NCBI GenBank assembly: GCA_050743625.1
Contig: JBOGED010000109.1
Location: forward strand, 1-56,357
Length of the DNA stretch: 56,357 nt
Reading direction: 5' to 3'
Source: JBOGED01 sp050743625
Lineage (GTDB): Bacteria > Actinomycetota > Nitriliruptoria > Euzebyales > Egibacteraceae
Below are positions 25,141-33,439 of this stretch, in pieces; the stretch's first letter is position 1, and each line of letters starts with the position of its first letter. Below the pieces are notes generated by a model. That model made no database searches. It saw nothing but the letters and a program-made list of their open reading frames with translations, and had not been told where the DNA came from. The translations under genes and the position numbers were made by a program.

Positions 25141-25410
25141 GGACCGGCCACCTGGTACGCTCGTTGAGCAACGGATACTCCATGAGCGTCTTTGCAGGTA
25201 AAAGGCTGAAAGAGAGCGGGCGACGGGAATCGAACCCGCATCACCGCACTTGGAAGCACTATCACCCTGAACGCTGTGCCCACCAGCATGTTCGCAGGTC
25301 CCGGCTGAGCGCAACTCGTACGTATGGTATTGCGGATTTCGAGGGGGGATTGTGTGTAAGGGCCATTGGCGGATCAGAGGGTATGAACGCCTCGGGACGG
25401 CTGCGGCCGT
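25141..25410. repeat. tRNA-Gly-tagged repeat, copy A (partial)
   Basis: This is the left-most and most diverged copy of a roughly 400-bp repeat (others at 26402, 28356, 30260). It shares with them the approach sequence ending in TTTGCAGGTAA, the central tRNA-Gly fragment (25215-25256), the segment CACTATCACC with GCTGTGCCCACCAGCATG, the TATGGTATTGCG box (25323-25334) and a GTATGAACGCCTCG end. The upstream TATGGTGTTGCG box present in the other copies is absent. It lies at the 3' side of the HigA remnant. Confidence 0.75.
25215..25256 (-). other. 3' fragment of a tRNA-Gly(UCC) gene, copy A
   Basis: Read on the minus strand, the segment runs from the anticodon loop (CTTCCAA, anticodon TCC) through GATGCGGGTTCGATTCCCG, the T arm, to CGTCGCCCGCT, the 3' acceptor strand. 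The 5' half of the tRNA is absent and the anticodon stem cannot pair, so this is not a working gene. A tRNA 3' part of this extent is what integrating elements leave as an attachment site. Confidence 0.75.
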
Positions 25411-25472
25411 CAACGGGTGCTTGCAGGCTTCTAAGGCGGACCTGCGGAAGCCGCTCATCGATCTCGCCGGGG

Positions 25473-25840
25473 TTACTCGGCTGGTTCGTGTAGCACGACT
25501 GCCGGATCGTCTTCTCCGTAGGGGAAACTGATCCGCAGCCCAGCGGCCCAGCGCCGCGGCCAGGCGGACAAGGGTGTCGATTTTGGGCGCGCCTCCTCCG
25601 CCTTCCTCGAGCCGGGAGATCGCGGACTGCGTCGTGCCCATGCGCTCGGCCAGGTCGGTCTGAAGTCAATCCCGCCTCGGTGCGCAAATCGTAGATCAGC
25701 TGTCCGAGCTCGCGGTCTCGATGGGCTTCAGCGTATGCCGCTTCATAGCGCTCGCGATCCTCCTCGCTCATCTCCGCGAGTCGACGGGTCTTGAGGTCAC
25801 TCCACCGGCTGTGCGCGCTGGCATCCCCGCTCCCGTTCAT
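25473..25840 (-). pseudogene. XRE-family antitoxin remnant (HigA-like), frameshifted
   Basis: Three frames give one HigA-like antitoxin: TRRLAEMSEEDRERYEAAYAEAHRDRELG to LRTEAGL (from 25840, shortened), then MGTTQSAISRLEEGGGGAPKIDTLVRLAAALG (25641 onward, shortened), the helix-turn-helix, then LRISFPYGEDDPAVVLHEPAE with a stop at 25473. Two frameshifts break it. It follows the HigB remnant on the same strand, the usual toxin-first order of HigBA, and is followed by repeat copy A. Confidence 0.8.
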
Positions 25841-25848
25841 GTGGTTAC

Positions 25849-26255
25849 CTAATTAGTATCGCAATCTGTGCTGGCTTGTTTCAATCCCCTACATAGCGGA
25901 GGAACGCTTTCACTTGGTCGACTCGTGTCTTGTGTCAGTTGGCCTTGTCCTCCCGAAATACAACGGCGTATTTCCGCACGGGTACGCGCGATTTCGCGCT
26001 GCTCGTTCTGGCACTGCTTCGGAAATGTGGTCAGTAGCACTATGCGCTGATCGGGAGCGAACCAATACGTGATTCAGCGTTGCTCATCACGCAGACGGAT
26101 TCGAAGCTCGAACAGTCCTTCCCCGCAGCGGTCGGCTATACGGCATTCGAAGCTCCCGGGCACTGCTCGAGCAGCGCGTCGACGCGGCCTTAGTCGGACT
26201 CGTTGAGGGTGTCGAGCCAGCGCTCGACCTCCGCGTGGACCTCAACTTCGTTCAT
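25849..26255 (-). pseudogene. HigB/Gp49-like toxin remnant with nonsense codons
   Basis: From the ATG at 26253-26255 the frame reads MNEVEVHAEVERWLDTLNESD, then stop, GRVDALLEQCPG, then another stop and a frameshift. It continues CGEGLFELRIRLRDEQR, stop, ITYWFAPDQRIVLLTTFPKQ and QNEQREIARTRAEIRRC. These are the successive parts of an RelE-fold HigB toxin, which cleaves ribosome-bound mRNA. At least three stop codons and one frameshift make it inactive. The HigA-like remnant follows directly. Confidence 0.8.
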
Positions 26256-26401
26256 CCCCGGTACGCCGATGATCATAGCGCATATGAGATGAACTCTGGT
26301 GCGGTCCTACGCTGGACAACCCTTGTCTTGATCGTCACCGGTGGCAGATCAAGCATCTCGACGGGCTTCTAGACCTCCTGCGCCAGTTGCGGCTTGTCTA
26401 T

Positions 26402-26798
26402 TATGGTGTTGCGGAAGCGCTGCGCTAACCGTGGACGATTCGCTGTCGAGGCCGTTCTGCTGGTCAAAACGCCTGTTCCGCTGGAAACGATGATCGCGAG
26501 CGCGCATCACCAGCCTTCGCGGCCTGACCTGCGGCCTCGTCGACCGGTCAGGCTATCATGACCGTGTTTCCGCAGGTAAGACGCCCTGAATGGAGCGGCG
26601 ACGGGAATCGAACCCGCATCACCGCACTTGGAAGCACTATCCTCCTGAACGCTGTGCTCACCAGCATGTTTGCAGGTCGGCGTTGAGCGTAACTCGCACA
26701 GTATGGTGATGCGAATTTTCAGGGGCGGATCGCGTGTAAACGCCGTTAGCGGACCCGGGTATGTATTATGCCTCGACGGACCGGCGCGAGTCTCAGAC
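26402..26798. repeat. tRNA-Gly-tagged repeat, copy B
   Basis: A complete copy bounded by TATGGTGTTGCG (26402-26413) and running through GCATCACCAGCCTTCG, a TGACCGTGTTTCCGCAG segment, the tRNA fragment (26594-26634), TTTGCAGGTCGGCG with TGAGCGTAACTCGCACAG, a second box TATGGTGATGCG (26702-26713) and an end near GCCTCGACGGACCG and CTCAGAC. It lies between the HigBA remnant and the stop of the intact DUF5615 toxin, on that gene's 3' side. Confidence 0.8.
26594..26634 (-). other. 3' fragment of a tRNA-Gly(UCC) gene, copy B
   Basis: Same tRNA segment as copy A but with one G missing from the acceptor strand (AGCGGCGACGGG). It begins in the anticodon loop and lacks the 5' half. Confidence 0.75.
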
Positions 26799-26923
26799 CG
26801 CGCTCCGCGAGGTTCGCGCCCTCCTTGGTCTACCGCCGGGATGCGTGCCAGGGTCAACGCCGCAGCGGACTGGGCCGGCGGTTCGGGGCGACCTGCTCTT
26901 TGCGCGTGAGCGGAGTGGCCGCA

Positions 26924-27292
26924 CTATTGCCACCGCGGAGCGTGAATTTGTACTCCGGACCCGGGGCTGAGCGTGACGACGAGTTGGGAGCGTGTCTGCA
27001 GCGCTTGGATGAGCACGTCGAGGTGAGCGCCGACCAGCGTGGAGGCGTCGGGTTGCTCGCACCTTAGCCACAAATGACGACCGAAGGTGTGCGCCATGCG
27101 GCGGCGTGAGAACTCCCGATCGTGGGTTACGACTACCACTTCGTGTTCCTGGGCGTACACCGACAGATCGTCGTCATCGGCTGCGGCAACACCAGCCAGC
27201 CCAGCCTCGAACGCGGTCCAGCATTGATGCCCGGCCGTGCGCAGCACACGCCCTACGGCCGCATCGACGTCGTTGTCGAGCAGAAAGCGCAC
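26924..27292 (-). CDS. DUF5615-type PIN-like toxin
   Basis: A 122-residue protein starting MRFLLDNDVDAAVGRVLRTAGH, with later AAADDDDLSVYAQEHEVVVVTHDREFSRR (shortened). These are the acidic clusters of DUF5615/Mut7-C-like PIN-fold nucleases, usually the toxin partner of DUF433 antitoxins (VapC-like action on RNA). The GTG start lies immediately after the TAG of the antitoxin gene, so translation is coupled. The last 35 residues are less typical. This is the only toxin-antitoxin pair in the 24-31 kb stretch whose frames are intact. Confidence 0.8.
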   Translation of the reverse strand: MRFLLDNDVDAAVGRVLRTAGHQCWTAFEAGLAGVAAADDDDLSVYAQEHEVVVVTHDREFSRRRMAHTFGRHLWLRCEQPDASTLVGAHLDVLIQALQTRSQLVVTLSPGSGVQIHAPRWQ

Positions 27293-27985
27293 CTATGAGG
27301 AATCCGCAGCCGCCAGCTGTGCGCGGGCGGCTTCAACGTCTGCCGCTTCTAGGTGGGGAAACGCCTCCAGAACCTGCTCGACGGTGTGGCCGCGCCGCAA
27401 ATAGGGAAACAGCGCTGATACGGGCATCCGAGTGCCGGCGAACACCGGCTTTGAGCCCATGATCCTGCGACGGCGCTCAATCTGACCGGCGGCTGCGGGA
27501 TCACGCCCATGCCGGGAGTGGAGCCGCACCTTCGCCCGCAGCGGCTCAACACGTAGCACATGCTCGAGAACGATCTGATCAGGCTGCCGGTTGCCCTCCC
27601 AAGTTCCGTCCGAGTGCTGAAAGAAAATCTCTCCACCGGCTGTCGCGAAATGCAATTCCGACAATGGTCGCTCATAGCCTTGATCCTGGCCTTGATCCTG
27701 CAGGCGAGCGACGATCTTGCGGATGAGTTGCAGAGAGAACTGATCGCGAAGCTGTGCAATGACCAGCAGCGCCACAAGCTCATCGAAGGAGTACAGCCGG
27801 ACTACTTTGCGCTGGCTCACTGATTGCGAGGTGCCGGGCCGTAGCAGACCGGTTTCCTGCCAATAACGCAACTGCCGGATCGTCACGGCCGCCAGTCGGG
27901 CTGCGCCCTGATCGGTAAACGCTATGAGCGAATCCTCCACTACGAGGTCACGCTGCTGTTCATATCCTCCTCGCATCTTCTGCAC
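27293..27985 (-). CDS. MerR-type HTH plus DUF433 antitoxin
   Basis: A 230-residue two-domain antitoxin. Residues about 20-95 form a MerR-like winged helix (FTDQGAARLAAVTIRQLRYWQETGLL, shortened; LYSFDELVALLVIAQLRDQFS). The C-terminal 60 residues are a DUF433 domain (RRIMGSKPVFAGTRMPVSALFPYL, shortened; GHTVEQVLEAFPHL). DUF433 proteins neutralise DUF5615 toxins, and the HTH would let the antitoxin repress its own operon. The 28-kb side upstream is non-coding and should carry its promoter. The start at 27985 could be replaced by a later one without loss of either domain. Confidence 0.85.
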   Translation of the reverse strand: MQKMRGGYEQQRDLVVEDSLIAFTDQGAARLAAVTIRQLRYWQETGLLRPGTSQSVSQRKVVRLYSFDELVALLVIAQLRDQFSLQLIRKIVARLQDQGQDQGYERPLSELHFATAGGEIFFQHSDGTWEGNRQPDQIVLEHVLRVEPLRAKVRLHSRHGRDPAAAGQIERRRRIMGSKPVFAGTRMPVSALFPYLRRGHTVEQVLEAFPHLEAADVEAARAQLAAADSS

Positions 27986-28355
27986 CTTTACCCTGGGCTA
28001 ACGCCAGCGTACATCGCTGAGGCGTTCAGACCCTGCAAGCTGCCCGGACCAACAGAGCATGAGGCCTGCCCCAAGCTGAGGCGAGGCTCTCTCCCTGACT
28101 GTCGCGCTCTCCGTCTTCTCAAATGGAGCAAACCCATCAGGGCCTCGTCGTGTCCAGAGCCGGAGTCGGAGGCGGGAAGAGCGGAGACGTGCGCCCCTGG
28201 CCGCAGTTGGTCAGTCGCTCGACGGAGTGGCCGAGTCCAGGGTAGTCACAAAGACCACGAGACGAGTGCCGGCCGCATTCGCCTGGGGCTACGGGCGGGA
28301 CCACGGGTTCTGTATCGGCCGACCGCGCCGCCTACACCTGCTACGCAGCGTCCAG
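27986..28355. other. Non-coding stretch upstream of the DUF433/DUF5615 operon
   Basis: No supportable gene lies here. It must contain the promoter of the DUF433/DUF5615 operon, but I see no clear box or palindrome. Confidence 0.4.
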
Positions 28356-28757
28356 TATGGTGTTGTGGAAGCGCCGTGCTGATCAGCGACAAATCTGACG
28401 AACATCATTTCCGCTGGTTAGAACGCTAGTCGGTCCAGAACGTCCAGCACGGCAAGCGCATCACCAGCCTTCGGACCGCGAACTGGCATTCCTGCCCTCG
28501 GCGTGGTAACATGACTGTGTTTTCACAGCTCAGCATGTGCCGAGCGGGCGACGGGAATCGAACCCGCATCACCGCACTTGGAAGCACTATCACCGCCAGC
28601 GCTGCGCTCACCAGCAGCTTTGCAGGTCGGCGATGAGCGTAACTCGCACAGTATGGTGTTGCGAATTTCGCAGGGGCGGATCCCGTGTAACGGCCGTTCG
28701 CGCGTTCAGGTAGCCATTTGCCCGGCGGGCCGTCGCGGGCCTTAGACGAGCCGCTCA
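28356..28757. repeat. tRNA-Gly-tagged repeat, copy C
   Basis: Bounded on the left by TATGGTGTTGTG (28356-28367) with GAAGCGCCGTGCTGAT following, it carries CGCATCACCAGCCTTCGG, TGACTGTGTTTTCACAG, the tRNA fragment (28543-28584), TTTGCAGGTCGGCG, the second box TATGGTGTTGCG (28652-28663) and AACGGCCGTT. Its right end (CTTAGACGAGCCGCTCAGGGCAC) overlaps the last codons of a VapC remnant and is shared with copy D; the stretch in brackets is quoted for its core. Confidence 0.8.
28543..28584 (-). other. 3' fragment of a tRNA-Gly(UCC) gene, copy C
   Basis: Identical over its 42 bases to copy A (25215-25256): anticodon loop CTTCCAA, T arm and acceptor strand CGCCCGCT, with no 5' half. Confidence 0.75.
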
Positions 28758-28905
28758 GGGCACCAGCTCGAGGTGCTCAACGTGGTTGGGACGCACAACG
28801 GTGAAGCGTCGATGGCCAAGCGTGACCACCGTCGCCAGATCGAGCCACTCGGCAGTGGCCGACCCCGAGGCGTCCGCCACGCCAAATGCTCAACGAACTC
28901 ACCGA
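28755..28905 (-). pseudogene. VapC-type PIN toxin C-terminal fragment
   Basis: About 43 codons ending in TGA at 28755 read GVADASGSATAEWL, TVVTLGHRRFTVVRPNHVEHLELVP (shortened), the end of a VapC PIN nuclease and clearly related to the fragment at 30665. No start or N-terminal part is found upstream, where the frame is lost. It is a relic. Confidence 0.65.
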
Positions 28906-29106
28906 GAGCGGGCTTGCAGGTGAGATCGTCGGACAGCGCTGGCTCAATTCCGGCGGTGTCAGCGGCCGACGCGACCTCCAAGGGTACGTAGTGTTCACCG
29001 ATCACCGATCAAACATGGCTTTGATAGGTGTCGAGGGCATCAGAGCAGTTTGGCTGACAGCGTGTCTTGAGCGCTGAGCGCTGAATAAATCGCTGTGCGG
29101 CTGTCG

Positions 29107-29740
29107 TCAGCTGTGAGGACGTGGTTTGTTGTAATCATGGAGATCTGCAATGGATTCATACGTGTGACGGTCAAGATAGTGGCACCAGGTCCTCCCCGTA
29201 CTGGCTTTGATCCGTGAACCGTGACCAATTTCGGGCCGCCATGTCGCCACCTCCACGGCGTGGGAGCCCTTCAGTTGGACCGCGGCATCGAGAGCCGGGA
29301 TCAGGTCGGTATCGGCGGAGAAAACGACTGCACAATCGTAGGCGTCATTGACGGCGCCCATGACCAGGTCAACTGCGATCTGGACGTCGATACCCTTCTC
29401 TCGCGCTGGCCGGCTGCTACCCAGGGCGGGTACTGCAGGGGGCGCTTGACCGGCGTCACCTCGGGAAGGCTTGACCAAAACTGCAATTGTCGGACACACG
29501 CCGCATTCCCGCGCGGATCACGCCTGGCATCCGGCAGACCTCTGTAGACCCGCACCTCCTGCAGCATTCTGCTGTCGTCCGGCATCCCGCGGCCTGCCAG
29601 CTCAACGCCGACCCTGAGCGGGGTCAACCTGCCCCCTCCCAATGAGGAGCACCTTCCAGCCCGAACGCCTCGCGCGCTCGCATGTACACGTTCTGATAAT
29701 CAATGAAGACGACAACACGCGTTATGCCAGCGCCTTCCGG
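29107..29740 (-). pseudogene. NYN-domain (LabA/DUF88-like) nuclease remnant
   Basis: Successive frames give one NYN-domain protein: TRVVVFIDYQNVYMRAREAFGL (29730, shortened), RMLQEVRVYRGLPDARRDPRGN and ACVRQLQFWSSLPEVTPVKRPLQYP, then EKGIDVQIAVDLVMGAVNDAYDCAVVFSADTDL (shortened) and a C-terminal part ending near 29107. NYN domains are PIN-like RNases; the Asp residues in FIDYQN, IDVQIA and SADTDL are the expected metal ligands. About three frameshifts separate the pieces, so the gene is dead. Confidence 0.8.
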
Positions 29741-30259
29741 ATAAGAAAGGCCCCGCCAGTCCAGCCTAGGGCTGGAGGGCGGGGAACAGTGGGCCAAGTG
29801 TACTCGTTGACAGCGGCAGGTCAATCACTTGGAGGCTGCTGCGGGTACGACGGATGGGCGCCCCGGCTGTGAACTGACACCCCGCTCACCCGCTCATTCG
29901 GCTGGAGGCTCGCGATCCGTACGACGGCGTCGCATCCGTGGCGATGTCTGCCAACTGGTCTCCGGGTCAGCCACTGGCTGCGGCGCCGTAGACATCCAAG
30001 ACGTCGGTGACTGACCGCCTTGCTGAGGGCGGCGAAGGCGGCGGGTTGCGGTCGATAGGCAGCTGGAGGCGGTCTGCTCAGCCGAACACGGGGTAGGCGG
30101 CACTGCAGTCGCCGTCCCAGGGGGAACTCGGCGAACGCGCATCCGTCGACTGCACGGATCAGCCGCGACCGCTGAGCGTCATCGGGCGGTGATCGGCCAC
30201 GGTTGACGCCCTCGCGTGGCGGTGAAGCCATTCGCGGCTGTCCAATGCGGCCTGTCCAA
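29741..30259. other. Non-coding stretch between NYN remnant and repeat D
   Basis: Open frames here are compositionally biased and have no family resemblance. I find no RNA gene or clear regulatory site. Confidence 0.4.
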
Positions 30260-30667
30260 TATGGTGTTGCGCAAGCGCCGTGCTAACGCGCGACACGTCT
30301 GTCGCCAGAGCCATTTCCGCTGTTCAGCGCGGTGGTTCCCGGAAATGTCCGACGGGGAGGCCGCATCACCAGCCTCGGACCGGTTGCCTGGTACGCCGGT
30401 TGGCAGCATGATAACATCACTGTGTTTCCGCAGCTCAAGACCAGAACGAGAGCGGGCGACGGGAATCGAACCCGCATCACCAGCTTGGAAGCACTATCAC
30501 CGCCAGCGCTGCGCTCAGCAGCGTCTTTGCAGGTCGGCGGCGAGCGTAACCCGTCCAGTATGGTGTTGCGGAGCTTTGTGGGAGGATCGCGTGTAACGGC
30601 CGTTCGTGCGTCCGCATACAGGATTATGCCTCGTCGGATCGTCGCGGGCCTCAGACGAGCCCGCTCA
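30260..30667. repeat. tRNA-Gly-tagged repeat, copy D
   Basis: Begins with TATGGTGTTGCG (30260-30271) and GCAAGCGCCGTGCTAAC, then CGCATCACCAGCCTCGG, TCACTGTGTTTCCGCAG, the tRNA fragment (30451-30491), TTTGCAGGTCGGCG, the second TATGGTGTTGCG (30559-30570), AACGGCCGTT, ATTATGCCTCGTCGG and CTCAGACGAGC. It ends at the stop codon of the VapC remnant, sharing that junction with copy C. Confidence 0.8.
30451..30491 (-). other. 3' fragment of a tRNA-Gly(UCC) gene, copy D
   Basis: Like the others but with ACCAGCTTGG in place of ACCGCACTTGG, which restores the GCTGG 3' strand expected of the anticodon stem. It may be the copy closest to the original tRNA. The 5' half is still absent. Confidence 0.75.
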
Positions 30668-30967
30668 GGGCACGAGTTCGAAAGCTTCGACATGGTTCGG
30701 GCGCACGATGGTGAAGTTCCGGCGGTCAATGGTGGCCAGGGTCGTGATGCCGAGCCGCTCGGCGGTGGCGATCACCGAGGCGTCGGTGGCGCCAAGCCGA
30801 AGATCGGCGTAGCGCTCGACCAGCTCGGCCATGCGAGCGAGATCCGCGGTGACGAGCGCTTCCAGGCGAACGTCTGGGAGCAGCAGCGAGCGTAAGAACG
30901 CCGCCTCGACTCGGGGACCGAGGTATTTGTCGCAGGTGCCGACGGTGACCGATGGGAACCGCTGGCA
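30665..30967 (-). pseudogene. VapC-type PIN toxin lacking its N-terminus
   Basis: The frame reads LGPRVEAAFLRSLLLPDVRLEALVTADLARM (shortened), MAELVERYADLRLGATDASV, IATAERLGITTLATIDRRNF, TIVRPNHVEAFELVP and a stop at 30665. This is two thirds of a VapC PIN nuclease, including the later acidic residues in GATDAS and TIDRR. The N-terminal strand with the first Asp is missing, and a stop codon at 30968 closes the frame upstream. It adjoins repeat copy D at its 3' end. Confidence 0.75.
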
Positions 30968-31442
30968 TCAGTCGGCAGCGGATGCCACAGGCCGCGCCAA
31001 CGCGGACCCGTCTACCGTTGCTGTCCGTCCGACGGTCCGCGGGTGGACGCATCCGTGAATGAGGGGTGGCGTATCCGGGGAAGCAGGGAGGTCACGGTCT
31101 ATTCTTGTCACGATTCCCGGCAAGAATTAAATCATCATGAACATGAGAAGCGGGAATTCTTTCTAGTGCCGCCGAAATTGCTCATCAAACTTCGCATCAC
31201 TTCGAATCCTGTGGGGGCCACCTCATCTCAGTCTCGCACTTGGCTCGGTCTCGGGTTGAAGACTAACTCGACAGGAGATTCCTTGGCCCAGGGATCGACT
31301 CTTCGAGGACCTTATGTAGTAGCTAGATGAAAAGAAACCTAAGGCGATGAGGAGCGACAGTCCGACAGGTATATGAATATCGTGTGGGGCGTACGCCGGC
31401 CCGTTCAGGGTGATCTGCTGTTCGCGTGCGGGTGAGTGCCTG
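30968..31442. other. Non-coding, relatively AT-rich stretch
   Basis: Between the VapC remnant and the E1-like gene. From about 31100 to 31390 the base composition is visibly more AT-rich than the surroundings. A 95-codon plus-strand frame (31043-31330) has no ribosome binding site or recognisable family and is not annotated. The E1-like gene ends into this stretch, so a terminator may lie here but none stands out. Confidence 0.4.
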
Positions 31443-32897
31443 TCAGGCTGGGCGACGCCGGATTGCCCGGCATTCGCATGTGTCGGGGCAGCGCATGATC
31501 ACGGATCTGGCGCGGTTGCTGATGAAGTTGTATTGCCAGTGAAGACCACTGGCTGCACCTTGCCGCTGAAGGACGCTGACGGTGATCGCTGCAGCACGGG
31601 CGCCAGTGAGATAACCGACGAAGGGAGCAGCGGACGCGAAGTCCTCGCCATTCGTCGCTGTGGTTAGGCTCGTCCGGTTGATGAAGCCGCACATGAGCTG
31701 GCCGGCCTCGCGTGCCTCTTCGAGCCTCGCTCGATGCTCGGGCGGGGCTAGAGCTACGTCCTTGACGGTGATCGGCGTGTTGAAGTTGTTGAGGAACCTG
31801 TCTGGTCGTAGACCGGTGAGCGCTTTGATCCTCCGCGCGTATCCACCTCCCGAATCAAGCCCCGCGAACGCGCTTAGGAGGCACTGCCCGTCCTGGCCGG
31901 AGCAGTGCATCAGGACTTGGCTGGTCGTCCCCCCGGCTGCCATGTCGAGAAGCACCTCGGGCCACAGGCGCTGGGCCAGGTGACGAGCCTCGATGTTGTC
32001 GAGACCGTTGATTACCAAGGGCGGCATGGGTAGATCCCACCGAGTGATTCTCGGAACGAAGAGATGCAGTTCTTCGTCGTGACGGACGACCTTCAGTCGG
32101 GGCTGTAGTTGCTCGGCGAGAACTAACGTCTTTGGCTGGCCAACCATGTCTTGACGAGCAAAGGCGTACGGACCTAGGTTCTCTTCGCCAAGAGATTCTC
32201 GATCCACGAGGTTGATACTACCGGTAAGTCGCAAAGCGTGGACCGCTTTAGCCCATCCATTCGTGACATTGCCGCAGCCGATCACTAGGGCATCGATGGC
32301 GGGGATGATTGGCAAACCCGGTCCACTTGACAAACTATGGACCGGGCTACACTCGCCTGTCCATGCGGACAGCTCGAACGCATGAGGCTTGCGGTCAATG
32401 CCTATCAATTTAAGGAAGGCTTCGCCCGCTGTTAGGGCGGCGGCCGTCAGCGCGCCGACCGGGTTCGCGCTTGCGAAAGCGGCGAGAAGGCGAGCACCCT
32501 CGATCGAGGAAACCCTTCCGACCCAGCCGTCGGAACACGTCACGATTTCGTCGGGGGTACGCGCTACGGCCCCGACGGTAATGGCGAGGGTCACGGCGTC
32601 TGGACGGCGCATCTCGACACGAACCCGCGCGGTGGTGCCGTGAACCTCACGATCGCGCGCAAGGCAGGTGGCAGTGACGTCGGCCGGGCCGGAGATCACG
32701 ACTGCGCCACAGAAGCGACTCAGCTGATCAGTGAGCGACTGGAAGAGGATGACCGCGTCGGCGTTGCCCTCGAACTCCGGTGCCATCCGGATGAAGACGA
32801 CAGCATTGTCGAGCCGAGACCGCATGCGGACGGGGTCGTCGCGGGTGATCTGTACCGCCAGACGTAGCGGACGGCTGAGGCGCAGATCGTCAATCAC
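31443..32897 (-). CDS. E1/ThiF-like adenylating enzyme of a ubiquitin-like system
   Basis: The 484-residue protein has an N-terminal domain of about 170 residues and a ThiF/E1 domain from about 200. The nucleotide loop is ALVIGCGNVTNGWAKAV (203-219). Then come INLVDRESLGEENLGPYAF (228-246), with the Asp and Asn that bind ATP/Mg, K256 in VGQPK, and VINGLDNIEARHLAQ (295-309), the conserved D-N-x-x-x-R block. Candidate thioester Cys residues are C332 and C339; a CPDTCEC motif ends the protein. E1 enzymes adenylate the C-terminus of a ubiquitin-like protein. The GTG start overlaps the JAMM gene stop (GTGA). The N-terminal domain may be an inactive adenylation half; I see no E2 in it. Confidence 0.8.
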   Translation of the reverse strand: MIDDLRLSRPLRLAVQITRDDPVRMRSRLDNAVVFIRMAPEFEGNADAVILFQSLTDQLSRFCGAVVISGPADVTATCLARDREVHGTTARVRVEMRRPDAVTLAITVGAVARTPDEIVTCSDGWVGRVSSIEGARLLAAFASANPVGALTAAALTAGEAFLKLIGIDRKPHAFELSAWTGECSPVHSLSSGPGLPIIPAIDALVIGCGNVTNGWAKAVHALRLTGSINLVDRESLGEENLGPYAFARQDMVGQPKTLVLAEQLQPRLKVVRHDEELHLFVPRITRWDLPMPPLVINGLDNIEARHLAQRLWPEVLLDMAAGGTTSQVLMHCSGQDGQCLLSAFAGLDSGGGYARRIKALTGLRPDRFLNNFNTPITVKDVALAPPEHRARLEEAREAGQLMCGFINRTSLTTATNGEDFASAAPFVGYLTGARAAAITVSVLQRQGAASGLHWQYNFISNRARSVIMRCPDTCECRAIRRRPA

Positions 32898-33439
32898 GAA
32901 GTTGCCGTTCGCCGACAGTCCATCCGGTCAGCGACCCAGACCTCAACCCCTACAGAGTCGGTGAGTCGTAGGCGGCGCTGTCGCTCCTCGGTTTGCATTT
33001 CACGATAGACGCTGGTCTCGAACACATGCCAACCCCAGAAATTCGGGTCCTCGTCGCATCCAGCCGAGCCGATCACAACAGCGAGGACACCGGGGACGCG
33101 AACGAGGTGGTTGCGATCTTGGATCGACAATAGGGCGGGTACACCATGGCCGTGGATATGGCATATCCCGAGGAGGCTCCAGCCCCGCTCCGCAGCCCAC
33201 ACGCTGATCACGCCGAACACCTCCGGGGTGACCCGCCAGAAGCTGGGCGCCTCGATGACGCCGTCCCCTGCGGGGATGACGACGGCGCGGATGACCGACG
33301 TCGCGTCACGCGTGCCAACCCAGAACACGCCGCCCTCGTTCCCGTCGCGTCCGGGGCGCTGGACGGCCGCAAGCGACGAGGCGACGGCGGCCGAGCCTAA
33401 CTCCCAGATGTCGATGGCGGGGTACGGCTGTGCGGTCAC
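32894..33439 (-). CDS. JAMM/MPN-type metalloprotease of a ubiquitin-like system
   Basis: A 181-residue MPN-domain protein. The JAMM zinc site is Glu35 (GNEGGVFWVG), His94 and His96 in GICHIHGHGV, then Ser105 and Asp108 in ALLSIQD. The spacing from the second His to Ser-x-x-Asp is one residue longer than in AMSH or Rpn11. MPN proteases cleave ubiquitin-like proteins after their terminal Gly, either to mature the precursor or to remove it from targets. The GTG start overlaps the TAG stop of the ubiquitin-like gene by one base, and the stop overlaps the E1 start by four, so all three are coupled. The C-terminal 40 residues are polar and unassigned. Confidence 0.8.
   Translation of the reverse strand: MTAQPYPAIDIWELGSAAVASSLAAVQRPGRDGNEGGVFWVGTRDATSVIRAVVIPAGDGVIEAPSFWRVTPEVFGVISVWAAERGWSLLGICHIHGHGVPALLSIQDRNHLVRVPGVLAVVIGSAGCDEDPNFWGWHVFETSVYREMQTEERQRRLRLTDSVGVEVWVADRMDCRRTATS

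Noticed and set aside
28742..29005. Intact 87-residue minus-strand gene
   Set aside because: The VapC-related peptide is in another frame of the same strand; this frame is a shadow of the relic.
25215..30491. Complete tRNA-Gly genes
   Set aside because: All four copies have only the anticodon loop, T arm and 3' acceptor strand. The sequence 5' of the anticodon cannot form the D arm, anticodon stem or acceptor pairing.
25141..30667. CRISPR array
   Set aside because: The repeats are about 400 bp, 1.4-1.9 kb apart and separated by genes; no short regular repeat-spacer pattern and no cas gene was seen anywhere in the window.
31043..31330. Small plus-strand gene in the AT-rich stretch
   Set aside because: No ribosome binding site, no homology recognised and irregular composition.
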